Assembly: GCA_964613305.1 (NCBI GenBank)
Contig: CAZTII010000015.1
Coordinates: forward strand, 1-34,268
Length of the DNA: 34,268 nucleotides
Reading direction: 5' to 3'
Origin: CAZTII01 sp964613305
GTDB taxonomy: Bacteria; Bacillota_I; Bacilli_A; Erysipelotrichales; Erysipelotrichaceae
Numbering within the stretch: position 1 is the first letter of the stretch; each line of letters starts with the position of its first letter. Position numbers and translations under genes: made by a program. The notes under the pieces are model-generated. The model was not told the origin of the DNA. It searched no databases and saw only the letters and a program-made list of their open reading frames with translations. Shown here one piece after another: positions 1 to 8,382 of the stretch.

Positions 1-12
1 CAATACCAATGA

Positions 13-43
13 TTGGACTTTTAGAGTTGTTTAATGGTATAAC
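13..43 (+). promoter_or_regulatory. Candidate sigma-A promoter of the M13 peptidase gene
   Basis: A TTGGAC -35-like box (13-18) is followed after 19 bases by TATAAC (38-43), which carries the TGn extension of an extended -10 (35-37). The start point would fall near base 50, after the first in-frame ATG at 9, which supports translation starting at 72. The spacer is a little long, so this is a moderate call. Confidence 0.5.
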
Positions 44-71
44 TAACTGTAGAGAAAACAGGAGGAAATGT

Positions 72-1973
72 ATGTTAGATCATCATAAAATTAAAAATAG
101 TTTATATGAATGTGTGAATGAAGAATGGTTAAATAATGCGATTATCGCCGAAGATCGACCAGCTAATTCAGCATTTAGTGAATTGGATAGTGATATTGAA
201 AAGATACTAATGGATTCATTTGAAAAAATGGCCAATGGTACTCTTTCTATTGATAATCATCATATGGAACAATGTATTGCATATTATAAGAAAGCGTTGG
301 ATTTTGATAAAAGAAATGAGTATTCTTATCAACCAATTGGCAACGATTTAAAAACAATTGAAGCAATGACGAGTTTTGCTGATGTTGAAAAGGTTGCGAT
401 TGACTGGATAAAGAGTAGTAAACCAGTATTTTTTGATGTTAGTATTTCACCAGATATGAAAAATGCGCAAAAGTATGCCTTGTATTTGGAAGTAATGAGT
501 TTAATTTTACCGGATAAAACGTATTATGATGATTCAAATCCAAGCAAAGAACATTTATTATCAGCGTTTAGTGACATGGCTTTTAATTTATGTCGTATGG
601 TGAATGTTGATGAAGAAAAAGCTCATCAATTAGTAAAAGACTATAAATCGTTCGATGAAAAAGTAAGTAACTACGTGATGAGTGCGGAACAATTGGCGGA
701 TTATCCAATTATTTATAATCCACGTTCAATGAGTGAAGTAGATGCTTATTGTAGTGAATTTAGTTTAAAAAGAATTATTGATGGTGTTCTTGGAAAAGAA
801 ATTGATCAAGTTATTATTACTCAACCAACGTATTTTGAAGCGTTTAATACGTTGTTTACAAAGGATAATTTTAATGAAATTAAAGCTTGGATGTATATTA
901 ATTTAATACGTCGTGCAGCGCCTAATTTAAGTGAAGAAATGCGCGTAGAAGCTGGTAAATTCCGTTTGGTATTATCTGGCGCCGATGAAATGATTAGTCC
1001 TACGAAACAAGCGTATTATAGTGCAACATCAGTGTATTCACTACCAGTAGGGCTTTATTATTCAAAAAACTATTTTAGTGAAGAAGCGAAAAAAGACGTT
1101 GAGACTATTGTAAGAGAAGTAATCGGTGTGTATAAAGAAAGATTATTAAACAATGATTGGTTAAGTAAAGCAACCATTGAAAAAGCAATAGTTAAGTTAG
1201 ATGCGATCGAACTATTAATTGGTTATCCTGATACAATTAATTCGTTGTATGATGAATTAATTGTTGATAAAGAGAAGAGTTACTATGAAAATGTCGTGAT
1301 GATGGAAGAAAAATTAAATGCTGATTTATTTAAGCGTGTAGATAAAAAAGTAGATCGTACGGAATGGCATATGAGTTCAGCGACCGTCAATGCGTATTAC
1401 AATCCATTTGCTAATATAATTTGTTTTCCATCAGGAATATTACAAGCACCTTATTACAGCACTCAACAAAGCACTAGTGCTAACTTTGGTGGAATTGGCG
1501 CTGTAATCGCTCATGAGATTTCTCATGCCTTTGACAACAATGGTTCCAAATTTGATGAGTTTGGTAATTTAAATGATTGGTGGCAAGAAAAAGATTTTAA
1601 AGAATTTGAACAACGTGCTGAAAAAATGGTGACATTATTCGATGGCGTAAAAACGGAAGTTGGCGAAGTGAATGGACGATTAACCGTTTCTGAAAACATT
1701 GCTGATTTAGGTGGGGTGGCGTGTTCTTTAGCGGCACTGATGAAACATGATGAGTATAGTCTAACGGATTTCTTTGAAAATTGGGCACGTGTATGGCGCA
1801 TGAAAGCAAAAAAGGAATACATGGAATTGTTGTTAAATGTGGATGTTCATGCACCATCCAGTAAAAGAGCCGATGTTATTGTTGGTAATTTTGATGAATT
1901 TTACACGACATACGGTGTTGAAAGCACAGATGCGATGTATATTGCTCCAGAAAAGCGTGTTTGTATTTGGTAA
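72..1973 (+). CDS. pepO: M13 (neprilysin/PepO) family zinc metalloendopeptidase
   Basis: Zinc endopeptidase of the M13 family; bacterial PepO-type enzymes cleave oligopeptides. The start at 72 is chosen because AGGAGG (60-65) precedes that ATG; an upstream in-frame ATG at 9 has no ribosome site and lies inside the likely promoter. The 633-residue product matches the family's usual length. Visible motifs are the NAYYNP substrate-binding segment, the zinc motif HEISH (H481, E482, H485) followed by AFDNNG, the third ligand motif ENIADLGG (E541), and a C-terminal CIW like the family's CxxW end. There is no signal peptide or membrane segment at the N-terminus, so it is predicted cytoplasmic, as for other PepO without an anchor. 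No terminator is evident before rpsU, so read-through into that gene is possible. Confidence 0.93.
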   Translation: MLDHHKIKNSLYECVNEEWLNNAIIAEDRPANSAFSELDSDIEKILMDSFEKMANGTLSIDNHHMEQCIAYYKKALDFDKRNEYSYQPIGNDLKTIEAMTSFADVEKVAIDWIKSSKPVFFDVSISPDMKNAQKYALYLEVMSLILPDKTYYDDSNPSKEHLLSAFSDMAFNLCRMVNVDEEKAHQLVKDYKSFDEKVSNYVMSAEQLADYPIIYNPRSMSEVDAYCSEFSLKRIIDGVLGKEIDQVIITQPTYFEAFNTLFTKDNFNEIKAWMYINLIRRAAPNLSEEMRVEAGKFRLVLSGADEMISPTKQAYYSATSVYSLPVGLYYSKNYFSEEAKKDVETIVREVIGVYKERLLNNDWLSKATIEKAIVKLDAIELLIGYPDTINSLYDELIVDKEKSYYENVVMMEEKLNADLFKRVDKKVDRTEWHMSSATVNAYYNPFANIICFPSGILQAPYYSTQQSTSANFGGIGAVIAHEISHAFDNNGSKFDEFGNLNDWWQEKDFKEFEQRAEKMVTLFDGVKTEVGEVNGRLTVSENIADLGGVACSLAALMKHDEYSLTDFFENWARVWRMKAKKEYMELLLNVDVHAPSSKRADVIVGNFDEFYTTYGVESTDAMYIAPEKRVCIW

Positions 1974-1997
1974 ATACGGTTGTTGTGAAATTTCATC

Positions 1998-2026
1998 TTG
2001 CAAACTATTAACAGATAAGATATAAT
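1998..2026 (+). promoter_or_regulatory. Strong sigma-A promoter of rpsU
   Basis: TTGCAA (1998-2003), a 17-base spacer and a perfect TATAAT (2021-2026). Transcription should start near 2033, giving a leader of about 27 bases that contains the purine-rich ribosome site at 2042-2051. The -10 lies between the arms of the inverted repeat at 2006-2039. Confidence 0.8.
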
Positions 2027-2039
2027 TATTCTGTTAATA
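2006..2039. repeat. 10-bp inverted repeat bracketing the rpsU -10 box (candidate operator)
   Basis: The left arm TATTAACAGA (2006-2015) and right arm TCTGTTAATA (2030-2039) are perfect inverted copies separated by 14 bases that contain the TATAAT box. The right arm spans the expected transcription start, so RNA could not contain the left arm; this argues for a DNA-level protein site rather than an RNA hairpin. Arm centres are 24 bp apart, about two helical turns plus. The binding protein is unknown. Confidence 0.5.
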
Positions 2040-2059
2040 TCAGGGAGGGGGGTTATGAA

Positions 2060-2239
2060 ATGCCAAGAGTTGTATTAAAGGAAAATGAAGGTTTGGATGA
2101 TGCATTACGTCGTTTTAAACGTCAAGTTTCACGTAATGGTACCCTTGCTGAAGCACGCAAAAGAGAATTCTATGTGAAACCAGGCGTTAAACGTAAGTTA
2201 AAGTCTGAAGCTGCAAGAAAAGCTAGACGTTCTAAATAA
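2060..2239 (+). CDS. rpsU: 30S ribosomal protein S21
   Basis: A 59-codon gene encoding the small basic ribosomal protein S21, which sits near the anti-Shine-Dalgarno region of the 30S subunit. The protein starts MPRVVLKENEGLDDALRRFK, the classic family N-terminus, and ends in a Lys/Arg-rich tail (KARRSK). Length matches the family. The ATG at 2060 is preceded by a G-rich ribosome site (AGGGAGGGGG, 2042-2051); an ATG at 2055 is out of frame. It has its own promoter (1998-2026) and terminator (2243-2268), so it is probably monocistronic. The promoter carries an inverted repeat that may regulate it. Confidence 0.96.
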   Translation: MPRVVLKENEGLDDALRRFKRQVSRNGTLAEARKREFYVKPGVKRKLKSEAARKARRSK

Positions 2240-2242
2240 ATT

Positions 2243-2268
2243 AACTGATAGAAATATCAGTTTTTTTT
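2243..2268 (+). terminator. Rho-independent terminator of rpsU
   Basis: AACTGATA / TATCAGTT, a perfect 8-bp stem with a GAAA tetraloop, runs into eight T residues. It lies 3 bases after the rpsU stop. Confidence 0.9.
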
Positions 2269-2324
2269 AATCGTTTTTATAGAGATTTAACATTTTCTTG
2301 ATACTGTATATGCAGGAGAATTGT

Positions 2325-3104
2325 ATGACAAAAATAACGATTATTAAAGTATTGTTTATAGGATTGCTTACGACGATGTCAAGAATAATTGCTCAATTAC
2401 TCATTCCAGCTACATCGACGTCAATCTTACCACCAAGTGTTTTTGTTTTAAATAAAACGATGGAACTTGCATTTTCGATGTATGGAATTGTAGCGTATTC
2501 ACTCATCGCATCTGTGTATGTGCTTATTAAACAGTATGTCAAACCAATGCACTATGCAGTATCTTGTTGTGTGCTATGGACGATTTATTTAATGGAACCA
2601 CTTCCTCATGTTGCGCTAATCGATGTCATTGTATATCCATTAGCGGATAGTTTTGCCTTGCTTGTGATGGGATTTTTATTGTCAAAGTTATTTCATCACT
2701 CTGTGGACATTAATCAAAAAATACAAGTGTCACTTCCTTATTTAATAATTAGTACCGTATTTTTTGTGGTTGGCCGTAGTATTCAATATTCAGTTTTTTC
2801 AATTTATTCCTCGTGGAATAATTATCGTATTTTAACGATTGTTTGGTCTGTTGTAGCTGGTGTTATCGTATCACTTGTATTGTGGTGGTATCATCAACTA
2901 TTATCGCAAAAATCAATGATGTATCGTATTGTTGTACTTTATATTTTATTTTTTGGTGGAAACATGGTGCTGTTTAATTTTTTTATGCCTTTGGTGTTTT
3001 CAGTGGATTGTTTTGATTTAATACTACGAACGATAATGGATGTGATTTTTATGATGATTGGTTATGGCTTTTATCGTTTTTATTACCAATCATCTTTAAA
3101 TTAA
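2325..3104 (+). CDS. Polytopic membrane protein of unknown function
   Basis: I do not recognise this 259-residue protein. The ATG at 2325 is preceded by AGGAGA (2314-2319); a longer in-frame reading from a TTG at 2298 lacks a ribosome site. The sequence is strongly hydrophobic with about six to seven likely membrane helices along its length, short charged loops, and a basic N-terminus. It is rich in aromatic residues in the second half (for example FFVVGRSIQYSVF and YGFYRFYY at the C-terminus). No transporter, enzyme or receptor motif is visible. It sits between rpsU, whose terminator precedes it, and phoH, whose ribosome site starts about 25 bases after its stop, so co-transcription with phoH is likely. 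Integral cytoplasmic membrane location is inferred; function is open. Confidence 0.75.
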   Translation: MTKITIIKVLFIGLLTTMSRIIAQLLIPATSTSILPPSVFVLNKTMELAFSMYGIVAYSLIASVYVLIKQYVKPMHYAVSCCVLWTIYLMEPLPHVALIDVIVYPLADSFALLVMGFLLSKLFHHSVDINQKIQVSLPYLIISTVFFVVGRSIQYSVFSIYSSWNNYRILTIVWSVVAGVIVSLVLWWYHQLLSQKSMMYRIVVLYILFFGGNMVLFNFFMPLVFSVDCFDLILRTIMDVIFMMIGYGFYRFYYQSSLN

Positions 3105-3141
3105 AACTGATATTGTGTACAATGAACGTAGGAGGTCAATT

Positions 3142-4098
3142 ATGGCTAAAATATGTGTAGAGGTAGGTAATTTATCAGCGCCACAGTTGCTTAATTTACT
3201 TGGTTTACAAGATAAAAACTGTCAGTTGTTATCATCTTGTTTACAAGTAGATGTTAGTTTTTCGCATAGTTGTTTCAATGTTTCAAGCGATGATCAAAAG
3301 AAAGTAGATAATAGTAAAAAAGTAATTGAAGTATTGCTTGATATGGTGTTACGAAATCAATTAATTAAAGAAAGTGATATTGTGTACGCTTGTCGATGCG
3401 TTGAAAAAGACACACTTGTACAAACGATGAATTTCCACGATAAAATTATAGGAAAAACTCTTTCAGGAAAACAAAATGCCCCTAAAACAAAAGGACAATA
3501 CTTATTTGTCGAAGCGTTAGAAAAATCAACGATGACCTTTGTGATTGGTCCTGCTGGTACAGGTAAAACATATTTAGCGGTGATTTATGCGGTTAAATTG
3601 TTAAAAAAAGGTGATATTAAAAAAATCGTCTTAACACGCCCAGCTGTTGAAGCGGGGGAAAGTTTAGGTTTTTTACCTGGTGATTTAAAAGAAAAAGTAG
3701 ATCCTTATTTAACACCTTTATATGATGCATTATATGAGATGCTTGGTACGGAACAAACGAATAAATACATAGAAAAGGGCATTATTGAAATTGCCCCATT
3801 AGCGTATATGAGAGGTAGAACATTGGATGATGCGATGGTTATCTTGGATGAAGCACAAAATACAACACCAATGCAAATGAAGATGTTTCTAACGCGACTT
3901 GGTAATCAATCAAAAATGGTGATTACTGGCGATGTTACGCAAATCGATTTACATAAAGGTCAAACGTCAGGTTTAATCCATGTTTGTGATATTTTAAAAG
4001 AAATTGAAGAAATACAATTTATTTATTTGACCAGTGATGATGTTGTTCGTCATCCATTAGTTCAAAAAATTATAGACTGTTATGATCGTCATTCATAA
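3142..4098 (+). CDS. phoH: PhoH-like P-loop ATPase
   Basis: PhoH/YbeZ family cytoplasmic ATPase, functionally linked in many bacteria with the endoribonuclease YbeY and with RNA metabolism. The start at 3142 follows AGGAGG (3130-3135); an in-frame ATG at 3115 lacks one. The 318-residue length is typical. Walker A is GPAGTGKT (136-143), followed by KIVLTRPAVEAGESLGFLPG, a PhoH hallmark; Walker B is VILDEAQN with D236 and E237; ITGDVTQID follows as sensor-like motif. In many Bacillota phoH directly precedes ybeY; here the two are separated by a minus-strand phosphate transporter gene. The last 29 bases overlap that convergent gene. Confidence 0.94.
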   Translation: MAKICVEVGNLSAPQLLNLLGLQDKNCQLLSSCLQVDVSFSHSCFNVSSDDQKKVDNSKKVIEVLLDMVLRNQLIKESDIVYACRCVEKDTLVQTMNFHDKIIGKTLSGKQNAPKTKGQYLFVEALEKSTMTFVIGPAGTGKTYLAVIYAVKLLKKGDIKKIVLTRPAVEAGESLGFLPGDLKEKVDPYLTPLYDALYEMLGTEQTNKYIEKGIIEIAPLAYMRGRTLDDAMVILDEAQNTTPMQMKMFLTRLGNQSKMVITGDVTQIDLHKGQTSGLIHVCDILKEIEEIQFIYLTSDDVVRHPLVQKIIDCYDRHS

Positions 4099-5755
4099 CG
4101 TCTTTTTTTTCAGTAATCGATGTTTTAGCGATGTTACAACAATGGTCAGCCATTCTTTCTAAAGTACCAAGAATATCACAGAAGACACTTCCTGCGACAG
4201 CGGCTACACACACAGAATCACTCATTCGTTTAAAATGATTTTGGCGATATGTATATTCTAATAAATCCATTTGATTTTCATCTTCTAATAGTGATGTATA
4301 ACTGGCATAATTGCGATGGTTTACAATGGATAATGATTTAACTAGCATATGATCTAATAATGAGAACATATCGTTGATTTCAGTACGAGCATCATCGCTA
4401 AATATTTCTCTTTCTTCATAGACCATTTCAAAAAATTCGACTAAATTAATGGATAAATCACCAATACGTTCTAAGTTTTTTATGATTTGTAAATGAATGT
4501 TTTGTTCAATCATATCGTGTTCCGTTAATGCTTCTTTGGAAATAATCATTAAATAGTCAGTAATCTTTTTATCTAATTGGTTAATTAATGATTCACTTTG
4601 CAAAATTAAATCTTTATCTTCACTTGTTATTTTAGATAGATTAAAGTAATTTTGACATTCTTTAATGTTCGCTTCAACAACATTTCCCATTTTTAATACG
4701 GCTTGTTTTGATACGACAAGAGCGGAAGTAGGAAGTGTTTTTGCTAAGTTTGGATCAAGTGTTTCAATTTGAACGTCAATTTTTTCTGGTTCATCTCCAG
4801 GAATAATTTTTTTAATTAAATTACACATCTGTTTTAAAAATGGATAGAATACAATGGTAGTAGCAACATTAAAGATAATGTGTGATACTGCAATTTGCAT
4901 CATTGGAGAAATATTGAATTTAGTAGAAATATTTAGAATAAAGGCAACAAACGGTTTTAGTAAGATCATACCAATCAAGGTACCAATACAATTAAATAAG
5001 GTATGGATTCCAGCTGTTCTGCGCGATGCTAAAGAACCGCCTAAAGCAGCGATGATGCCGGTGATGGTAGTACCGATGTTAGAACCATAAACAAATGGTA
5101 ATACAGCGGCAAAGGTCATTCCACCTGATTCATATATTTTTTGGACAACACCGATTGTTGCGGCAGAACCTTGGACAATGGCTGTCATGACTGTTCCAGC
5201 TAAAAGTGATAATAATGGTTGATTGGACATCATTGTTGCATAATAGGTAAATTGTGGTAAGTCTTTAATGTTTTTTAGACCATCACCCATTAGTTTTAAA
5301 CCGAAGAATAATAATCCAAAACCAAGAATTACTTCACCGATGACTTTATGCTTTTTGCGAGAAGCGAATGATGTTATCATTGCTCCGACAAAAACAAAAT
5401 ATAATGCGTAATCATCAACTTTTAAACTGATTAGAAAGGCGGTTACGGTTGTACCGATGTTAGCTCCCATTACAATAGGAGCCGCTTGTTCTAGTTTCAT
5501 TAAACCAGCTCGAACTAAACCGATGGTGATTGCGGTTGTTGCAGAAGAAGATTGTATTAAAATGGTTGCGATAATACCGATGAATACGGCTAATAATGGT
5601 TTTGAAGTGTAACGGTCAATGTAATCTCGAAGTTGTTCTCCAGCAATACTTTTAAGGCCATCGCCCATAAATTTAATACCAAAGATAAATAATGCAAATC
5701 CTCCTAAAATCATATCGATGCGGATTATGTGGTGTACGTTTACTGTATTTGGCAT
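4070..5755 (-). CDS. Na+/phosphate cotransporter (NptA/YjbB type) with C-terminal PhoU-like domain
   Basis: Type II sodium:phosphate symporter family membrane protein, 561 residues, expected to move inorganic phosphate across the cytoplasmic membrane. The duplicated Na/Pi core is plain: first copy with QSSSATT (68-74) and GANIGTT (98-103), second copy with QGSAAT (195-200) followed by another GSNIGTT. Roughly eight membrane helices lie in the first 320 residues. Residues about 345-550 are a charged, helical PhoU-like domain, as in YjbB-type members, which may sense or limit transport. The ribosome site GGGAGGAA precedes the ATG. The gene is convergent with phoH, overlapping it by 29 bases, and splits what is often a contiguous phoH-ybeY pair. 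Direction of transport (import versus efflux) cannot be told from sequence. Confidence 0.9.
   Translation of the reverse strand: MPNTVNVHHIIRIDMILGGFALFIFGIKFMGDGLKSIAGEQLRDYIDRYTSKPLLAVFIGIIATILIQSSSATTAITIGLVRAGLMKLEQAAPIVMGANIGTTVTAFLISLKVDDYALYFVFVGAMITSFASRKKHKVIGEVILGFGLLFFGLKLMGDGLKNIKDLPQFTYYATMMSNQPLLSLLAGTVMTAIVQGSAATIGVVQKIYESGGMTFAAVLPFVYGSNIGTTITGIIAALGGSLASRRTAGIHTLFNCIGTLIGMILLKPFVAFILNISTKFNISPMMQIAVSHIIFNVATTIVFYPFLKQMCNLIKKIIPGDEPEKIDVQIETLDPNLAKTLPTSALVVSKQAVLKMGNVVEANIKECQNYFNLSKITSEDKDLILQSESLINQLDKKITDYLMIISKEALTEHDMIEQNIHLQIIKNLERIGDLSINLVEFFEMVYEEREIFSDDARTEINDMFSLLDHMLVKSLSIVNHRNYASYTSLLEDENQMDLLEYTYRQNHFKRMSDSVCVAAVAGSVFCDILGTLERMADHCCNIAKTSITEKKDVMNDDHNSL
4079..4110 (+). 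terminator. Likely terminator of phoH, inside the gene overlap
   Basis: GTTATGA (4079-4085) and TCATAAC (4093-4099) form a 7-bp stem with a 7-base loop, followed by a T tract (4103-4110). The stem covers the phoH stop codon and also encodes the C-terminus of the opposing transporter gene. The stem is AT-rich, so strength is uncertain. Confidence 0.5.
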
Positions 5756-5891
5756 AAAGTTCCTCCCGATGCACTATAATAGTAACAAAATAATGACTAC
5801 AATTGGAAAAAATGTTAAATATTTGTAAAATAAATGTTAAATACATTAAAATGATTTCATATTTTAACGATAAAATGATGAAAATGGAATG

Positions 5892-5920
5892 TATTCAAAG
5901 AATTAGAGTCATGATATACT
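5892..5920 (+). promoter_or_regulatory. Candidate extended -10 promoter of the ybeY operon
   Basis: TGATATACT (5912-5920) is an extended -10 (TG-A-TATACT). Seventeen bases upstream is a poor -35 match, TATTCA (5892-5897). It lies 20 bases before the ybeY ATG. Confidence 0.5.
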
Positions 5921-5939
5921 AATAGGGCGAGGGTTAAGT

Positions 5940-6389
5940 ATGATAATAAATATTAGAAATAAAACAAATAGTAAATATTGGCATAAGTACTATGTTGATT
6001 TTGATCACATGGTATATTTAGTGAGTAAAAAGTTTCAACTAAATGAAGAATCTTCGGTATCTATCATCTTGGTTAAAAATCGTAAGATGAAAGAAATTAA
6101 TACGATGTATCGTAATAAGAATACAACAACAGATGTCATCACATTTGCTAGTTGCGATGGTGATGATTTTAATAGTACACAAGAAATTGAATTAGGTGAT
6201 ATTTTTATCAATGTTGATGCGGTGGTTGAACAAGCACAGCGATATGATCATAGTGAGAGAAGAGAAATTAATTTTTTACTTGTTCATGGCTTGTTGCATT
6301 GTTTAGGCTATGACCATCTTACACCTGAAGATGAAGAAGAAATGTTTTCTCTTCAAAAGGAATTATTGGACCCATGGTTAAAACGATAA
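5940..6389 (+). CDS. ybeY: Endoribonuclease YbeY, rRNA maturation factor
   Basis: Zinc-dependent single-strand endoribonuclease needed for 16S rRNA 3'-end processing and ribosome quality control. The 149-residue length is standard. The zinc site HGLLHCLGYDH places H116, H120 and H126 as ligands, with the preceding TDVITFA strand (64-70) and LGDIFI segment typical of the family. The ATG at 5940 is preceded by a GAGGGTTAAG ribosome site. It opens a compact operon with dgkA (16-base overlap), era and recO, an arrangement widely conserved in Bacillota; YbeY and Era both act on the 30S subunit. Confidence 0.96.
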   Translation: MIINIRNKTNSKYWHKYYVDFDHMVYLVSKKFQLNEESSVSIILVKNRKMKEINTMYRNKNTTTDVITFASCDGDDFNSTQEIELGDIFINVDAVVEQAQRYDHSERREINFLLVHGLLHCLGYDHLTPEDEEEMFSLQKELLDPWLKR

Positions 6390-6718
6390 TTACTAAATTT
6401 AAAAATGCGTTTGTAGGAATATGGTATTCATTGCATGATAAAAATATTGGAATTCAGGTTGTTTTTGCAGTACTAGCAATGATAGCTTGTTGGATCTTAA
6501 AAGCTGAATTACTTGAAATTATTATTGTTTTATTGTGCATTTCTAGCGTTATTGTAACTGAAATCATTAATACGTGTATTGAAAAAACATGTGATTTAAT
6601 TGATCAAGAATACAATGAAAAGATTAAAGTTATTAAAGATATGGCTGCTTCAGCAGTATTAGTCGCAAGTATTGTTTCTTTACTTGTTGCCATACTTTTA
6701 ATAGTTAGAAGAATTTAA
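6374..6718 (+). CDS. dgkA: Diacylglycerol/undecaprenol kinase
   Basis: Small integral membrane lipid kinase of the DgkA family; Gram-positive members phosphorylate undecaprenol (and diacylglycerol), feeding the lipid carrier of cell-wall synthesis. The 114-residue protein has an amphipathic N-terminus, three membrane helices (about 28-42, 46-65, 91-112) and the signature E63-I-I-N66-T-C-I-E70-K-T-C-D-L plus KDMAASAVL (88-96). The signature usually reads NTAIE; here it is NTCIE. The ATG at 6374 lies inside the end of ybeY, implying translational coupling. Era begins 15 bases after its stop. Substrate choice between undecaprenol and diacylglycerol is family-based inference. Confidence 0.92.
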   Translation: MVKTIITKFKNAFVGIWYSLHDKNIGIQVVFAVLAMIACWILKAELLEIIIVLLCISSVIVTEIINTCIEKTCDLIDQEYNEKIKVIKDMAASAVLVASIVSLLVAILLIVRRI

Positions 6719-6732
6719 ATAAGGAGAAGTTT

Positions 6733-7623
6733 ATGAAATCAGGATTTATCGCATTAATAGGACGACCGAATGCCGGAAAAAGTACGTTATTAAATACACT
6801 TGTGAATCAAAAAGTGGCAATCATATCACCAAAACCACAAACAACACGAAATCAAATTCGAGCTATTTATAATGATGAGGATAGTCAGTTAGTATTTATT
6901 GATACTCCAGGTATCCATAAACCACAACACGCTTTAGGCGATAGTTTAAATGCTCAAGCTTTTTCTGCGAGTAAGGGTGTCGATATTATTTATCTTATTG
7001 TCGATGGAAGTGCACCGTTTGGTAAAGGTGATCAATTTGTTTTGGATTCCATTAAAAATAGTCAACTTCCTATTTTTTTAATTGTTAATAAGGTGGATCG
7101 TCTTAATCAGGAACAATTGTTTAAAGTTCTTAGTGAATGGGAAAAACGTGCTAATTTTCAAGAAATTTTTCCGATTTCAGCCTTATATAAAAAAAATATT
7201 GATGCTTTAATTCAATGCACAAAAGAGTGTTGCGAAGAGGGCATTCAATATTATCCAATTGACCAAATTAGTGATTCACCGGAACAATTTATTATGGGTG
7301 AAATCATTCGTGAAAAAGTACTTCATTTAACCGAAGAAGAAATACCACATTCGGTGGCAGTTGTCATTGAAAAAAGTGGACGAAAAAAAGGAAAATTATT
7401 TATTCAAGCATTAATTGTTGTTGAACGTGATAGTCAAAAAGGAATTATTATTGGCAAACAAGGAAGAATGATTAAACAAATAGGCATCCTTGCGCGTCAA
7501 GAATGCGAACAGATTTTTGGCGAAACTATTTATTTAGAATTGTTTGTTCGTGTCGAAGAAAATTGGCGTAATAAGAAAAACAAACTACAACAATTAGGGT
7601 ATGGGGAAGAGTTCGATGAATGA
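6733..7623 (+). CDS. era: GTPase Era
   Basis: Ras-like GTPase with a C-terminal KH domain that binds 16S rRNA near its 3' end and checks 30S assembly. The 296-residue product shows G1 GRPNAGKS (10-17), the switch-region KPQTTRNQIRAI, G3 DTPGIHK, G4 NKVD and G5 SALY, then the KH core with IIIGKQGRMIKQIG. The start has a clean AAGGAG (6721-6726). It overlaps recO by 8 bases, so the two are likely co-translated. Neighbouring ybeY and dgkA match the usual Gram-positive gene order. Confidence 0.97.
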   Translation: MKSGFIALIGRPNAGKSTLLNTLVNQKVAIISPKPQTTRNQIRAIYNDEDSQLVFIDTPGIHKPQHALGDSLNAQAFSASKGVDIIYLIVDGSAPFGKGDQFVLDSIKNSQLPIFLIVNKVDRLNQEQLFKVLSEWEKRANFQEIFPISALYKKNIDALIQCTKECCEEGIQYYPIDQISDSPEQFIMGEIIREKVLHLTEEEIPHSVAVVIEKSGRKKGKLFIQALIVVERDSQKGIIIGKQGRMIKQIGILARQECEQIFGETIYLELFVRVEENWRNKKNKLQQLGYGEEFDE

Positions 7624-8341
7624 TAAAGTGATTGGCATTGTTTTATCGGTGAGTCAATATCGAGAACACGACAGTTTATTAACTGTTTTAACAAAATCAG
7701 GATTGATGACACTTGTTGCGAAAGGAATGAATAAAAATACGAGTAAAAACGCTCATTTTTGTATGATGTTTGCACATAGTGAATTCATTATTGATTATGT
7801 AAGTGATAAAACCATGTTTACTTTAAAGTCAGGAACACTAATCAATGGTTATCGTCATTTAAGTGACGATTTACAAACAATTGCGATTGCTACCTTTATG
7901 GCTGAAACAAGTAAGGTGCTATGTGATGATGATCCTCAAGCTTTTCTACATTTATTAACGTTTATGTATGAACGATTATTACCTACTAGTGATAAATTAC
8001 TGTTATTGGCGCTATTTTTATCAACATGTTCACAACTTATTGGTTTTTCACCAATGGTTGATGAATGTGTAGCTTGTGGTGATGTAAAAATATCATCCAT
8101 TAGTATTGATGAAGGTGGATTTATTTGTGAAAACTGTCGAAAAGAATTGATGGAAAAAAATGTGGATGTTATTTTATTGAAACGATTCCGTCTAATTAAT
8201 AAAGCAACACTTGAACACGTTGATATTTTAAAAAACTATGGGCCATGGAGTATGGCAGATTGTATGTTATGTAAAGATTTCTTGTTTTATCATAGCGGAA
8301 TACAAGTATCTTCTTGGGAATTTTTATTGACATGTGTATAA
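7616..8341 (+). CDS. recO: DNA repair protein RecO
   Basis: Recombination mediator that helps load RecA onto SSB-coated DNA in the RecFOR pathway. The start at 7616 is preferred over the in-frame ATG at 7601, because GGGGAAGAG (7603-7611) is then a well-spaced ribosome site. The 241-residue protein has an N-terminal OB-fold (KVIGIVLSVSQYREHDSLLTVLT) and a zinc-binding cluster C151-VA-C154 and C171-EN-C174, as in Gram-positive RecO. It is the last gene of the ybeY operon; a strong terminator follows immediately. Confidence 0.94.
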   Translation: MNDKVIGIVLSVSQYREHDSLLTVLTKSGLMTLVAKGMNKNTSKNAHFCMMFAHSEFIIDYVSDKTMFTLKSGTLINGYRHLSDDLQTIAIATFMAETSKVLCDDDPQAFLHLLTFMYERLLPTSDKLLLLALFLSTCSQLIGFSPMVDECVACGDVKISSISIDEGGFICENCRKELMEKNVDVILLKRFRLINKATLEHVDILKNYGPWSMADCMLCKDFLFYHSGIQVSSWEFLLTCV

Positions 8342-8342
8342 G

Positions 8343-8369
8343 AAAATACCACGAAAATGGTATTTTTTT
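8343..8369 (+). terminator. Terminator of the ybeY-dgkA-era-recO operon
   Basis: AAAATACCA (8343-8351) pairs perfectly with TGGTATTTT (8358-8366) around a CGAAAA loop, with a seven-T run (8363-8369). It lies 1 base past the recO stop. Confidence 0.9.
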
Positions 8370-8382
8370 AAAAGATGGAAAA

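Noticed and set aside
1986..1995. TGAAATTTCA palindrome as a terminator of the M13 peptidase gene
   Set aside because: No loop and no T tract follow; it is a short AT-rich palindrome that may be chance.
3095..3123. TTTAAA-N17-TACAAT as a separate phoH promoter
   Set aside because: The start point would fall on the phoH ribosome site (3130-3135), leaving almost no leader; read-through from the upstream gene is simpler.
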